Positions 26,292 to 35,640 are shown, counted from the first letter of the stretch. The stretch is 64,000 nt of DNA from JASLEW01 sp035544875 (GCA_035544875.1 DASZZP010000086.1:61178-125177), one strand, 5' to 3'. Program-made: numbers and translations. Notes: generated by a model not told the origin, from the sequence alone.

Positions 26292-27232
26292 CGCCGAAGA
26301 ACCCAAAGGCCGAGCCCGAGGAGCGAGGCGGCAAGGAGGATCAATGCCCAGCCACCGAGCGTGGGCACCTGTGCCTGCACCGTCCCCGCGGAGACGCAGA
26401 TCGTGACCGCTCCATCTCCGAACGGGAAGGCCAGCGAGGAGGCGATCGTCGTGCCGCCGGCCGCTACGAAAGAACCGCCTCCGCCTCCGCCATTACCAGC
26501 ATCCCCGCCTCCCCCGCCGCTGTACCCTCCGCCGCCACCGCCACTCGGAAAGCCCCCCGCAGTGCCGCCGCCGCCGCCGCCGCCGAATCCTCCAGAAGCG
26601 CTGCCGCCGCCGTCGGTACCCCCTCCGGCATCGCCCGGGCTCGAGATCTGGTGGCCTCCGCGGCCGGCCCCGCTGTTGCCCGCATCAGTCCCCGCACTCA
26701 AGAAGCCGCCGCCGCCACCACCACCGCCGCTGCTGCCGCAGGGACAACCTTGACCGCCCTGACCATTGGCGCCACTGCTGCCTCCGGCGCCGTGACCCGG
26801 AGAGCCGGATGGGGTGAGCTGAGCGTTATCGCCATTCCCTCCTCCACCGCTGCCGCCCCCACCGCCACCCCCTGCCACGACGAGCGCAACGCCGCCCGCC
26901 GTGGATACGAAGGAACCACCCCCTCCGCCGCGGTTTTGCGTGACAGCCTCTTTACCCACGACGACGTTCAGTGTGACTGGACTGGTGATCGGCACTTGGG
27001 CGGCGATGTGAGCCCCAAGGCCGGGGACCGCCGCTCCAGAAGCCCCGTCCGCGACGATGTAGATCGCGGTCGCCCCTGCGGGAACGAAGTAGAACTGGAG
27101 GGTCCCGGTTGCAGAGAAAGACTGCTGAGTGCCCGGAAGGCACGACGGGACCGCCTGCGCCCGGACCGCAGGACTGGCCGCCAGCGTCACCAGCAGGACG
27201 GCGAAAACGAGCCGAACAGCGGACCGTTGCAT
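26288..27232 (-). CDS. Secreted glycine-rich protein with IPTL-CTERM sorting tail (copy 2)
   Basis: 314 residues, a near-copy of the protein at 19237-20217: same signal peptide design, same beta-rich start (CLPGTQQSFSATGTLQFYF), same glycine runs, ending QVPTLGGWALILLAASLL plus RR. The C-terminal tail is the part that differs most, so the two tails diverged or were swapped while the body stayed nearly identical, consistent with recent duplication or gene conversion. Same TAGGAGGTGG ribosome-binding site. Coupled to the downstream secreted gene. Confidence 0.85.
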   Translation of the reverse strand: MQRSAVRLVFAVLLVTLAASPAVRAQAVPSCLPGTQQSFSATGTLQFYFVPAGATAIYIVADGASGAAVPGLGAHIAAQVPITSPVTLNVVVGKEAVTQNRGGGGGSFVSTAGGVALVVAGGGGGGGSGGGGNGDNAQLTPSGSPGHGAGGSSGANGQGGQGCPCGSSGGGGGGGGFLSAGTDAGNSGAGRGGHQISSPGDAGGGTDGGGSASGGFGGGGGGGTAGGFPSGGGGGGYSGGGGGDAGNGGGGGGSFVAAGGTTIASSLAFPFGDGAVTICVSAGTVQAQVPTLGGWALILLAASLLGLGLWVLRR

Positions 27233-27258
27233 CTTGCCACCTCCTATACGGGGCGTGG
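26357..27258 (-). repeat. Long direct repeat, copy 2 (about 0.9 kb)
   Basis: Partner of 19342-20242. The pair flanks the beta-repeat gene, the sigma factor, the kinase and the secreted gene, so recombination between them would delete or amplify that segment. Confidence 0.85.
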
Positions 27259-27433
27259 ACGGGTTGCTGCGGGCCGGACACCTGGGCTGGCGACGACAAT
27301 GAGACGTCATGGTGACCGGTCTAAGCCACATGGCGCCACATTAAGGTCGCGAGCGGTCGCCAACAAGAGCATGTTCATGCGCAATGCCGGGCGCCGCACC
27401 CGGCCAGTTCAGGCGAGCGCCGGCGCGGCGCGC

Positions 27434-28078
27434 TCAGACCAGTCCGGTGCGCAGTCCCTTGCTGACCGCTTCGGCCCTGCCGTGGACTTCGAGCTTCTCG
27501 TAGATATTGCGGATGTAGTTGCGAACCGTGTTGATGGTGATGGCCATCTCGGTCGCGGCGGCCTGGTAGCTGCGGCCGCGGGCGAGCAATTCGAGCACGC
27601 GCTTTTCCTGCGCGGTCAGCGCGGCAGCGGCGGGCAGCGCACCGCCCCGCTGCAGCCGCTCGACTACCTTGCGCGCGATCTCGGGTGACATCGGCGAGCC
27701 GCCGGTGCGCGCCTCCTTGATCGACTCGAGCAGGCGCGTCGGCGGCATCTTCTTGAGGATGTAGCCGACCGCCCCGTTGCACAGTGATTCGAAAACCAGA
27801 TCGTCGTCCTCGAAGACCGTCAGCATGACCGGAGCCGCGGCGGGGAAATGCTCGCGGATTCGGCGCACGCCCTGCGAGCCCCAGACACCGGGCAAATGAA
27901 CGTCGAGCAGGACCACCTCCGGCTCCACCTCGCCCCGCCAGCGCAGCGCTTCTTCGACCGAGCCCACGGCCTCCACGCAGCGGTATCCCGGCGTGCCCTC
28001 GATCAGGGCCCGCAGACTGTCGCGCTGGCGACGGTCGTCTTCGACGATCAGCACCCGCAGGGGAGTCGGCTCGGCCAT
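27434..28078 (-). CDS. NarL/LuxR-family response regulator
   Basis: 214 residues. Receiver domain with acidic pocket VEDD (residues 12-15), phosphoacceptor Asp59 in VVLLDVHLPG and conserved Lys in YILKKMPP; C-terminal LuxR-type helix-turn-helix LTAQEKRVLELLARGRS through TINTVRNYIRNIYEKLEVHGRAEAVS. DNA-binding transcription regulator; its kinase is encoded 47 bp upstream on the same strand. The ATG follows GCTGAGGC closely. Confidence 0.94.
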   Translation of the reverse strand: MAEPTPLRVLIVEDDRRQRDSLRALIEGTPGYRCVEAVGSVEEALRWRGEVEPEVVLLDVHLPGVWGSQGVRRIREHFPAAAPVMLTVFEDDDLVFESLCNGAVGYILKKMPPTRLLESIKEARTGGSPMSPEIARKVVERLQRGGALPAAAALTAQEKRVLELLARGRSYQAAATEMAITINTVRNYIRNIYEKLEVHGRAEAVSKGLRTGLV

Positions 28079-28125
28079 GCCTCAGCCACTTCTATCACCG
28101 TGGATGACTGCGAGATAGAGCATGA

Positions 28126-31100
28126 TCATGCCAGCTGCACCGCGACCCGAACCGCCGTTCCATGTCCCGGCGCCGACTCGACCTCGAGCTCGGCGCCGAG
28201 CGCTCGCGCGCGCTCGCGCATGCTGGGCAGGCCGCGGCCGCCGTCGGCCGTGCGGTCGGCAGGCGTGGCGCTCAGGCCGACTCCATCGTCGCGCACCTCG
28301 GCGTGCAGACGATCGCCCGAACGCGCGACGCTCAGGGCGACAACCCGCGCCTGCGCGTGGCGCGCGGCGTTATGCACGGCTTCCTTGAGCAGCAGGAACA
28401 GCTGCCGCCGCTGCTCCGGCGAAAGTGGAATCGCGCGCGCCTCCTCGGCCGCGTCGACCCTCAGCTCGACGCCGCGCGGCTCGAGCAGGTCGCGCCCGTC
28501 GCGCTCGAGGCGCGCTAGCAGGCTCGCGAGATCGTCGTGGCGCGGATCGACCGCCCAGACGATATCCGACAGGGCGTCCATCAAATCGCGCGCGGTCTCG
28601 CCGATCTCGCCCAGCACCCCGCCGGCCCCATCCGGATCGCTCTCGAGCTTGCGTCGACCGAGCTCGCTCAGGATCGACATCTGCGCCAGGCTCGAGCCCA
28701 GGTCGTCGTGCAGGTCCGCCGCGATGCGCGTGCGTACGCGCTCCGCCTCGATCAGGCGCAGCAGGCGCAGGCGGTGCAGCGCGACACCGCCGGCGAGGAG
28801 TGACAGCCCGATCAGCGCCAGGAACCAGGCGCGCCGCCAAAGCGGCGGCTCTACTTCGAGCGGCACGACGGCCAACGCACCGGCGTCCCTGGCACCGGCG
28901 AATCGGGCCCGCACCAGGAGCCGGTAGGAGCCGCTGGGGAGCGTGGAAAAGACGACAGTACGCGCGACCGTGGGACTGCTCCAGGCGCCATCCAGGCCCT
29001 CGAGCTTGATCTCGTAGCGCAGATCCTGCGGCCTTGCCAGGGCCACACCGGCGAAGTCGGCCTCGAAGCGCTCGCTGAAGGCCCGCAGTCGCACCGGCGC
29101 CAACTCCGTCACGCCAAGTAGCGAGACCGGCAGTGGTCGTCCACCCACCCGCGCGCCGAGCACCAAGGCCGCGGGCGGCGAGGCCCGGCCCTCCGCGACA
29201 GGAGCGAGACGCGACACGCCGTGCATGGTTCCGAACCAAACCGCCCCGGCCCGGTCCCGGTACGCCTTCACCACCACGTTGTTGGTGAGGCCTTCTGCGG
29301 TGGTCAGTCGCTCCACCGCGCCGGTTTCGCGGTCGAGCCGATCGACACCGCGCGGATGACCGAGGAGAATGCGGCCCGCCGGGTCCTCCGCCAGGCAGGT
29401 CACGACCGTGCTCGACAGGCCGCGCTCGGGCCCAAAGCGCTCGCTGCGCGGGTGGTGGGTCTCGAGGTCGCTCACGCGGATCGCGGCTCCCCGCGAGCTG
29501 GCAATCCATAGTGCGCCCTGCCGGTCGACCAGCAGGTCGTAGACCATCCCGGCGGGGATCGCGTCGCCGGTGTCAAAGAGCTCGAAGCGCCGATGGTCGC
29601 GGGAACGGGCGATGGCGCCGTGGAAGAAGCCCACCCACAGGTTCCCGGAGCGGTCCTCTGTGAACACCGTCGGCATGTCGTCCGGCAGCCCGTCGGCGGC
29701 GCCGAGCCGGCGAAACACGCCCTGGCGGCGGTCCCACAGGACGCAACCGTCGGGGTTCTGGGTCGCCATCCAGAGATCGCCCCGGCGGTCTTCCCACACC
29801 CTGAACACGAGGCCGGCAAGGCCGTCACCGGAGCCGTAGAGGGCCACAGGTGGCACAGTCCGCAGATCGGCGAGGCGGGCGGCAGGCGGCAGGCGAAGGA
29901 GGCCCTTCAGCGTGCCGAACCAGAATTCCCCCGCGCGATCCTGCAGGAAAGTCTGGTTCCAGCCCCATCCCGGGTTGAGCCGGCGCACTGCTGCAGGGGT
30001 TACGTCGAGAAAGCGGCCATTCTCGAACTGGTAGACGCTGAAGCCAGCTCGCGCCAGGAGGTGGCCTGCCTGGTCCTCGGCGATTGCGCCGACGCGGTCT
30101 TCGGTCAGGCCGTCTGAGACGTCGAACCCGGTCAGCCTACCCAGGCCCAGCCGCCATAGGCCACGGCTCTCGCTGCCGATCCAGAGGTCGCCCTCCCGAT
30201 CTTCGAGCCACGCGATCACCAAAACGTCAGGAAGGCCGTCCGCCGGCGACAGCAGGCGGTACTGTCGGCGGTCCCAGATTGCGAGGCCAAGGTCAGTCAC
30301 GATCCACAACCGCCCGTCGCGGGTGGCGAGGGAGCCATCGATCCGCCGGCCATGGCCCGCACTGTCGATGAACACCGCAGACCCCGCGGCCTGGGGAAGC
30401 GCGAGGGGCTCGTCCGGCGCCAGGGTCATCACGCCGGTGTGTCCGGGGTGCGGGAGAGGCTGTTCGTACTCCGCTCCTACGCCGTCCGCGGCTGGCGGGC
30501 GCCAGATATAGAGCCCCTGGCCGAACACGATCCAGAGCCGCGTCCCGTCCCAGCGCAGGCCGTGGACGGAGTCGGCGCCGCCTGCGCCCCAGAGCGGCTG
30601 ATGGATGACTCGCCCGCCGGGAAGGATGCGGAACAGGCCGCCAAACGATCCGGCCCACAACTCGCCGGCAGCGCCCTCGACCACGTCATTGACCAAGTAC
30701 GCGGCATACGCCGGACCGAGACTCACCGACTCGACGCGCAGGCGACCGCCCGCCGCGCTGACCCGCAGCAGCCCGGACATGGACGCCACCCAGAGCCGCT
30801 CCTCGCGATCCTCGAGCAGCGCAGTGACCGAGTGCGGGCGCCTTAGATTGCCGGCCTGCAGCGGCTCGAAAAGCCGCGGCCCCGCTGCCTGCGGCCGCAG
30901 GCGTGCGAGACCTCCGGTAGTGCCGACCCAGAGCGTGCCGTCCCGTGTCTGGACGACCGCGGTCACGTCGGCGCTGGGAAGCCCATCGAGCTCGCCAAAG
31001 TTGGTAAACACGCGGCCGTCGAACCGGCTGAGGCCGGTGGCCGTGCCCACCCAGAGAAAGCCCCTGGAGTCCTGCAGCAAAGCTCGGACCTGATCCCCGG

Positions 31101-31206
31101 CGAGTCCATCGGCGACGCCGAAGACGCGGATCGGAAGCCGCTCCGATCCGGCCGGAGCCGCCCAGGCAGCCACCACCAAAAGAAACACCAACCCGCGCCG
31201 GAGCAC
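28126..31206 (-). CDS. Two-component sensor histidine kinase with periplasmic beta-propeller
   Basis: 1,026 residues. Signal sequence (1-21), then about 620 residues of two-component-regulator propeller repeats (LLQDSRGFLWVGTATGLSRFDG-like units recur about every 45 residues), a Y_Y_Y immunoglobulin-like domain (LRYEIKLEGLDGAW region), one membrane helix (WFLALIGLSLLAGGVAL), HisKA_3 with phospho-His833 in ADLHDDLGSSL, and an HATPase domain with DDGVGL. This architecture senses polymers or cell-envelope signals outside the inner membrane and phosphorylates the downstream LuxR-type regulator. Confidence 0.94.
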   Translation of the reverse strand: MLRRGLVFLLVVAAWAAPAGSERLPIRVFGVADGLAGDQVRALLQDSRGFLWVGTATGLSRFDGRVFTNFGELDGLPSADVTAVVQTRDGTLWVGTTGGLARLRPQAAGPRLFEPLQAGNLRRPHSVTALLEDREERLWVASMSGLLRVSAAGGRLRVESVSLGPAYAAYLVNDVVEGAAGELWAGSFGGLFRILPGGRVIHQPLWGAGGADSVHGLRWDGTRLWIVFGQGLYIWRPPAADGVGAEYEQPLPHPGHTGVMTLAPDEPLALPQAAGSAVFIDSAGHGRRIDGSLATRDGRLWIVTDLGLAIWDRRQYRLLSPADGLPDVLVIAWLEDREGDLWIGSESRGLWRLGLGRLTGFDVSDGLTEDRVGAIAEDQAGHLLARAGFSVYQFENGRFLDVTPAAVRRLNPGWGWNQTFLQDRAGEFWFGTLKGLLRLPPAARLADLRTVPPVALYGSGDGLAGLVFRVWEDRRGDLWMATQNPDGCVLWDRRQGVFRRLGAADGLPDDMPTVFTEDRSGNLWVGFFHGAIARSRDHRRFELFDTGDAIPAGMVYDLLVDRQGALWIASSRGAAIRVSDLETHHPRSERFGPERGLSSTVVTCLAEDPAGRILLGHPRGVDRLDRETGAVERLTTAEGLTNNVVVKAYRDRAGAVWFGTMHGVSRLAPVAEGRASPPAALVLGARVGGRPLPVSLLGVTELAPVRLRAFSERFEADFAGVALARPQDLRYEIKLEGLDGAWSSPTVARTVVFSTLPSGSYRLLVRARFAGARDAGALAVVPLEVEPPLWRRAWFLALIGLSLLAGGVALHRLRLLRLIEAERVRTRIAADLHDDLGSSLAQMSILSELGRRKLESDPDGAGGVLGEIGETARDLMDALSDIVWAVDPRHDDLASLLARLERDGRDLLEPRGVELRVDAAEEARAIPLSPEQRRQLFLLLKEAVHNAARHAQARVVALSVARSGDRLHAEVRDDGVGLSATPADRTADGGRGLPSMRERARALGAELEVESAPGHGTAVRVAVQLA

Positions 31207-31285
31207 CTTCCAGATTCTACAGCGAGGCGCCCGCCGAGTTGCCCGGAGCCTCGCCGCAGCGCGGCAGCGCTGGTGCGAGTCCTGT

Positions 31286-31291
31286 TATGCT
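31286..31291 (+). promoter_or_regulatory. Possible -10 element of the PP2C gene
   Basis: TATGCT at 31286-31291, the same -10 form as the dnaE2 and Met-leader promoters, about 90 bp before the GTG start at 31380. No recognisable -35. Confidence 0.25.
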
Positions 31292-31379
31292 GCTTGCGGC
31301 ACTCGAGCAGGCGCCGTCTCCGGCTGGCGGTCTGTCAACAGCTTCCGGTCCCGGGGGTCCAAGAGGAGGAAAGCGGGTC

Positions 31380-32660
31380 GTGGTGACGTCGGAAGCGCGG
31401 CCGGTCAACTACCGGGCGCTGATGAAGAAAGTCGAGCAGCTGGTGGCGGCGATGGAGCGCACCGAGGATGAGAGCACGACCATCCATTCGCTGCTCGAGA
31501 GCATCGTCGTCAAGTTCAGAAGCGAGCTCGGCATCTATGGCGGCCGGCTCTACCGGCGCCACGGCGGCTACTACGAGCTGCAGGGGATCTTCGGCGACGC
31601 CAAGGAAGTGCCCAAGGGGCTCAAGGTGCCGGTGACCTATCCGCCGATCGAGCTGCTGCTCGAGGGCGGCGCGGTGTTCATGGACAGCGACGATCCGCGC
31701 CTCGACAAGAGCCTCGAGGACCTGCTCGGCGTGCAGCGCTTCGCGGCCATCGAGGTGGGCAACGAGGAGTACATCCTCGCCTTCAACGTGGCCCCCGGCA
31801 TCAACCGGGAAGACATCCTGTTTTCCTTGGGCATCATCCGCCACAGCGTCAATCAGAAGATCCGGCGCGAGCGGATGGAGGGGATTTTCGAGGAGGCGCG
31901 CAAGATCCAGGCTTCGATCCTGCCGCGCCGCGCCCCGAGCTACGGCGAGTTCGGCCTTTACGGCCGCTCCGAGCCGATGGAAAGCGTGGGCGGCGACTTC
32001 TTCGACTACATCCCGGTGACCAGCAAGATCCTGGGGCTGGCGATCGCCGACGTCTCGGGTCATGGGCTGCCGGCGGCGCTGCAGGTGCGCGACATCTACA
32101 TGGGGCTGCGCATGGGGTTGGCGCGCGACTTCAAGATCGTGCGCACCGTCGAGCGGATGAATCGCATCATCCACCGCAGCACGCTGACCAGCCGCTTCGT
32201 GTCGATGTTCTATGGCGAGCTCGAGCTCAACGGCGTCTTCATCTACGTCAATGCAGGCCACCCGCCGCCCTTCCACCTCGCTGCCGACGGCGTGATCACC
32301 CTTCTCGAAGCCGGCGGACCGGTGCTCGGCCCGCTCGCCGAAGCCGACTACGAGCGCGGCTTCGTCGTCGTCAAGCCGGGCGATATTCTGGTCTTCTACA
32401 CCGACGGCATCGTCGAGAGCCGCGGCCGCGAGAGCGCCGGGCAGCCATTCGAGGAGTACGGCCTCGAGCGGCTGGTCGCGGTGGCGCGCGCCCACCGCGG
32501 CCAGCCCGCCAAGGCCATCGTCGAGGCCATCTTTGCCAGCGTCGAGTCGTTCAGCCAGGGCGTCCCGCCCGACGACGATCGCACCGCCATGGTGGTGATC
32601 TACCCGCCCGAAGACATGGCGATCACCGCCGCTTTCCCGCGCCCCACCGGGCCGATCTGA
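31380..32660 (+). CDS. SpoIIE-type PP2C serine phosphatase
   Basis: 426 residues. N-terminal sensor-like region (residues about 25-170, GAF-like), then a PP2C/SpoIIE domain with ESVGGDFFDY, LAIADVSGHGLPAAL, YVNAGHPPPF, VFYTDGIVESR and PPDDDRTAMVV carrying the metal-binding aspartates. Such phosphatases dephosphorylate STAS anti-sigma-factor antagonists; a STAS protein and an RsbW-like kinase are encoded 8 kb away at 40.1-40.9 kb. GTG at 31380 follows GAGGAGG by nine bases; a second GTG follows directly, and an ATG at 31284 would overlap the likely promoter. Confidence 0.92.
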   Translation: MVTSEARPVNYRALMKKVEQLVAAMERTEDESTTIHSLLESIVVKFRSELGIYGGRLYRRHGGYYELQGIFGDAKEVPKGLKVPVTYPPIELLLEGGAVFMDSDDPRLDKSLEDLLGVQRFAAIEVGNEEYILAFNVAPGINREDILFSLGIIRHSVNQKIRRERMEGIFEEARKIQASILPRRAPSYGEFGLYGRSEPMESVGGDFFDYIPVTSKILGLAIADVSGHGLPAALQVRDIYMGLRMGLARDFKIVRTVERMNRIIHRSTLTSRFVSMFYGELELNGVFIYVNAGHPPPFHLAADGVITLLEAGGPVLGPLAEADYERGFVVVKPGDILVFYTDGIVESRGRESAGQPFEEYGLERLVAVARAHRGQPAKAIVEAIFASVESFSQGVPPDDDRTAMVVIYPPEDMAITAAFPRPTGPI

Positions 32661-32710
32661 GCCCTGGCGAAGAACAACTGAGGCCCTCCGTGCGTCAGGG
32701 GAGGGGGCGT

Positions 32711-32740
32711 CCCCTTCCCCCCCGGAGGGGTGGGAAGGGG
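32711..32740. terminator. Strong stem-loop between convergent genes
   Basis: CCCCTTCCC (32711-32719) pairs perfectly with GGGAAGGGG (32732-32740) and the loop can add CCCC/GGGG pairs. No T-tract on either side, so it is a stabilising or roadblock hairpin rather than a textbook intrinsic terminator. Confidence 0.4.
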
Positions 32741-32791
32741 ATCGAGGGGTTGCGGGGGGCGATCCGATAGATGCTTAGATGCTTTGAGTAG

Positions 32792-32835
32792 GCCTCGACC
32801 GCGAAATCGCAGCGCCGTTTGATCGCTCGGCATCG
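32792..32835. repeat. Dispersed 44-bp intergenic repeat, copy A
   Basis: Matches 41921-41964 at 38 of 44 positions without gaps. Core ATCGCAGCGCCGTTT is identical in both. Five of the six differences are G/C swaps. Lies in the gap between the PP2C gene and the convergent acyltransferase gene. Confidence 0.8.
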
Positions 32836-32873
32836 ACAGGAATTGGGGCCATTTCGCGCGCCGGGATTTCGCT

Positions 32874-33698
32874 TTATCGGTCGGACTGCGCCACGATCTC
32901 GATCTCCTGGCGCAGCTTGATCAGGCTGCCGGCGGGGTAGATGCCCGGTCGCAGCTGCACGCCGGGATAGATCTGGGTGTCGCGGCCGACCACCACGCCG
33001 GGGTGCAGGACGCAGTTGCAGCCGGTCTGCACGCCGTCGCCGAGCACCGCCCCCAGCTTGCGGCGGCCGCTGGCGATCGCCGGCGGCGACTGCGGATATC
33101 GACCCCTCTCGCCGGCATCGCCGCCGCTGCCCGGCTCGCGGCTGCCGCCGCTGACGCGGCGCCCCGCGACCCCGGCCGGAATGCGCACCTCGCGCCCGTC
33201 GTGGCGAAAGTTGGAGAGGATGGTGCCGGCGCCGAGGTTGACTCCCTGGCCGAGGATCGAGTCGCCGACGTAGTTGAGGTGGGGGGCCTTGGCGCCGGCG
33301 AGCAGGATCGCGCGCTTGATCTCGGTGGAGGCTCCGACCACGCAGCCGTCGCCGATCCAGACGCCGCCGCGCAGGTAGGCTCCCGGCCGGATCTCGACGT
33401 CGCGGCCGATCGCGATCGGCCCTTCGATCACCACCCCGGGGTGGATGCGGCAGCCCCGGCCGATGGCGATCCGGTCGCCGGCCAGGTGGACCTCGGGCAG
33501 CAGGCGGACCTGGATATCGTCGGAAGGCAGGGCGGCGAGGACCGCGTCGAGCGCCTCGCCGAGCAGCATCCAGGGCGCAGCGGGAGAGAAAAACCCGGCA
33601 AAGACGTCCGGGAGCCCGGCAAAGAGCGGCGGCAGTCCCTCGGGGCCGGGGTCCGGGCTCGCGGAAGCGGAGGTCGATGCCAGCGGAGTGACGGCCAT
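32874..33698 (-). CDS. Hexapeptide-repeat (left-handed beta-helix) acyltransferase, GlmU-C-like
   Basis: 274 residues. After an N-terminal region of about 70 residues come hexapeptide repeats (IAIGRGCRIHPGVVIEGPIAIGRDVEI-like), with KAPHLNYVGDSILGQGVNLGAGTILSN, the block conserved in the acetyltransferase half of GlmU and related sugar-nucleotide proteins. The pyrophosphorylase domain is absent, so it is probably a stand-alone sugar or amino-sugar acyltransferase. A 30-residue Gly/Arg/Pro-rich insert (RRVSGGSREPGSGG and following) interrupts the helix near residue 175. ATG at 33698 has AGGAG six bases upstream. Confidence 0.78.
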   Translation of the reverse strand: MAVTPLASTSASASPDPGPEGLPPLFAGLPDVFAGFFSPAAPWMLLGEALDAVLAALPSDDIQVRLLPEVHLAGDRIAIGRGCRIHPGVVIEGPIAIGRDVEIRPGAYLRGGVWIGDGCVVGASTEIKRAILLAGAKAPHLNYVGDSILGQGVNLGAGTILSNFRHDGREVRIPAGVAGRRVSGGSREPGSGGDAGERGRYPQSPPAIASGRRKLGAVLGDGVQTGCNCVLHPGVVVGRDTQIYPGVQLRPGIYPAGSLIKLRQEIEIVAQSDR

Positions 33699-33815
33699 TG
33701 GGGCTCCTGCCGAAGGATGGCATGGGGGCGAGGTCCGGCACAAGCAGAACGATGCGAGCGGCGCCCGAGCCGGTGTGAGAAATCGGAGCCTGGGGTGATA
33801 GGGTCCGGCGCCGAC

Positions 33816-34430
33816 ATGAGCTTCTTGACCGCTCTCCCGGCGGCCTTTTACCGCCGCCCCGCCGAGGTCGTCGCCCGCGAGCTGCTGGGCTGCCTGCTGA
33901 TCCGCCGGCTGGGCAAGGAGCTGCTGGTCCTGCGGCTGGTCGAGACCGAGGCCTATCTCGGGGCGCCCGATTGCGCCAGCCATGCCTGGGGCGGGCGCCG
34001 CACGCCCCGCAACGCGAGCCTCTATCTGCCCGGCGGTCACGCCTACGTCTACTTCGTCTATGGCATGCACTTCTGTCTCAACGCGGTGACCGGCGAGGCT
34101 GACACCGGCAGCGCCGTGCTGCTGCGCGCCGGCGAGCCGGTGGCCGGTGAGGAGCGGATGCGCGCCGAGCGCTCTCTGGCGCGGCCGCCCCGCCCGGGCG
34201 AGATCGCCGGCGGCCCGGCCAAGCTCTGCCGCGCCCTGGCCGTCGACCGCGCGCTCGACGGCGTCCGCCTCGACCGCGGGCCGCTGCTCATCACCGCCGG
34301 CGGCGATGTCGCGCCCGGCGCGGTCGCGGTCGGTCCACGCATCGGCGTGGCCTATGCGGGCGAGGCCGCCGCCTGGCCCCTGCGCTTCGCCGTGGCGGGC
34401 AACCCCCACGTCTCCCGCCCACGGCCCTAA
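33816..34430 (+). CDS. 3-Methyladenine DNA glycosylase (AAG/Mpg family)
   Basis: Base-excision repair of alkylated purines. 204 residues, typical family length. RELLGCLLIRR, VETEAYLGAPDCASHA with the catalytic Glu, GGRRTPRNASLYLPGGHAYVYFVYGMHFCLNAVTG and GGPAKLCRALAVDR are all family blocks. ATG at 33816; the acyltransferase gene diverges 117 bp away. A good intrinsic terminator follows directly. Confidence 0.93.
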   Translation: MSFLTALPAAFYRRPAEVVARELLGCLLIRRLGKELLVLRLVETEAYLGAPDCASHAWGGRRTPRNASLYLPGGHAYVYFVYGMHFCLNAVTGEADTGSAVLLRAGEPVAGEERMRAERSLARPPRPGEIAGGPAKLCRALAVDRALDGVRLDRGPLLITAGGDVAPGAVAVGPRIGVAYAGEAAAWPLRFAVAGNPHVSRPRP

Positions 34431-34452
34431 GCGGTGGGTGGTTTTATTTTTT
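34415..34452 (+). terminator. Intrinsic terminator after the 3-methyladenine glycosylase gene
   Basis: CCGCCCAC (34415-34422) pairs with GTGGGTGG (34434-34441), one G-T pair, followed by TTTTATTTTTT. It overlaps the end of the coding sequence and of the convergent DUF4388 gene. Confidence 0.8.
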
Positions 34453-35640
34453 CGCCTTGGCCACCATCTGGACGTGGCCGGCGCTGGCGAGCTTCCAGAA
34501 CACCATCAGGGCGTCGATCTGCGGCATCGGTGTGATCTTGATGATCGACTGGATGTCGTAGCTGCCGTTGATCCGCGTCAGCATGAAGCCTTCCTGGGGG
34601 GAGATCTTGGCCGTCGTGAGCTGCTCCATCGTGGCCGCCAGCTTGGGGATCGAGCTCAGCCGGATGCCCGCCTTCTCGATCTCTTCGCGGATCTTCTTCT
34701 CGCCCTGGGTGAGCGCCTCCTGCACCGCCCGGTTGTCGGGCTCGAGGCTCTTGGCGGCGCGCAGATGGCGCAGCGCCGGGTCATAGTCCTGCTGCTCCAT
34801 GAACCGGCGCGCCGCCTCGAGCAGCGAATCGGCGCCCAACGGTCCCGCCGGGGGCGCCGGCGCCGCCGCAGGTGCCGGCGCTGCCGCCGGCGCCGCTGCA
34901 GGAGCCACGGGGGTCTCCTCGCTCGGCGGCGGCTGACTCCAGCGCGGCCTGACGAACTTGACGTTGCCCTGCAGATGCTGCTCGAACAGCACCCGGCAGA
35001 CCTGGAAGTCGGAGGAATGGGTCTGCTGGCGGATCTCCTCGACCGTCCGGCCGTCGTCGACCAGCGCCAGGATGCGGCGCTCTCCGGGCCGGGCGTGCTC
35101 GACGTCGAGCTCGCGCAGGGTCACCGGGATCGCCTCCTGGGTCGGGATCACCTGGCGGATGCGCCGCCACTCGTCGACCCTCTGCACCCCCTCCATGACG
35201 ATGGCGGTGACGTCGAGGCTCATCTCCACCATGGCGCTCTCGGGCAGCTCGTCGTCGAGGAAGCGGAAGTCGGCCTCGCGCCACGAGAAGAGGTCGTAGA
35301 TGCTCTCCTCGGCCTTGAAGCGCAGCATACGATGCAGGTCGTCTTCGCGCAGCGCGCCGGTGGTGACCAGGATCTTGCCCAGCATGGTGCGCGTCTTCTC
35401 CTGCAGCTCGATCGCCTTGCCGAGCTCCATCTCGCTGATCAGGCCCTGGCTGACCAGGAAGTGGCCGAGGTATTCCTCCGGCTTGGTGGACGAGGAGGAG
35501 AGGATGCGGCCGTCCTTGAAGTAGATCCGCTTCTCGACCTTGCCGCTCTTGATCTCGAGAGTGCCGCTCTTCTTGCTCTGCGAGAGCCACTGCAGCAGCT
35601 CTTCGAGCTGCATGGTGCGGAAATTGCCGACGATCCCCAT
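34444..35640 (-). CDS. DUF4388 (PATAN-like) domain protein
   Basis: 398 residues. N-terminal DUF4388 domain (MQLEELLQWLSQSKKSGTLEIKSGKVEKRIYF-like, residues about 10-110), found in bacterial signalling and gliding/polarity proteins. The middle is a second alpha/beta region with winged-helix flavour (GERRILALVDDGRTVEEIR), followed by an Ala/Pro linker, a TPR-like segment (AARRFMEQQDYDPALRHLRAAKSLEPDN) and a C-terminal helical part. Precise role unknown. A perfect TATAAT lies only 12 bases before the ATG at 35640, suggesting a very short leader. Confidence 0.85.
   Translation of the reverse strand: MGIVGNFRTMQLEELLQWLSQSKKSGTLEIKSGKVEKRIYFKDGRILSSSSTKPEEYLGHFLVSQGLISEMELGKAIELQEKTRTMLGKILVTTGALREDDLHRMLRFKAEESIYDLFSWREADFRFLDDELPESAMVEMSLDVTAIVMEGVQRVDEWRRIRQVIPTQEAIPVTLRELDVEHARPGERRILALVDDGRTVEEIRQQTHSSDFQVCRVLFEQHLQGNVKFVRPRWSQPPPSEETPVAPAAAPAAAPAPAAAPAPPAGPLGADSLLEAARRFMEQQDYDPALRHLRAAKSLEPDNRAVQEALTQGEKKIREEIEKAGIRLSSIPKLAATMEQLTTAKISPQEGFMLTRINGSYDIQSIIKITPMPQIDALMVFWKLASAGHVQMVAKAKK

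Noticed and set aside
26273..27688. A 471-codon + strand frame across the glycine-rich gene
   Set aside because: It is the antisense of glycine runs; the minus frame has a signal peptide, sorting tail and excellent ribosome-binding site.
32792..32835. Compensatory base changes supporting an RNA hairpin in the 44-bp repeat
   Set aside because: I tried pairing the swapped G/C positions; the changes do not fall opposite each other in a common stem.
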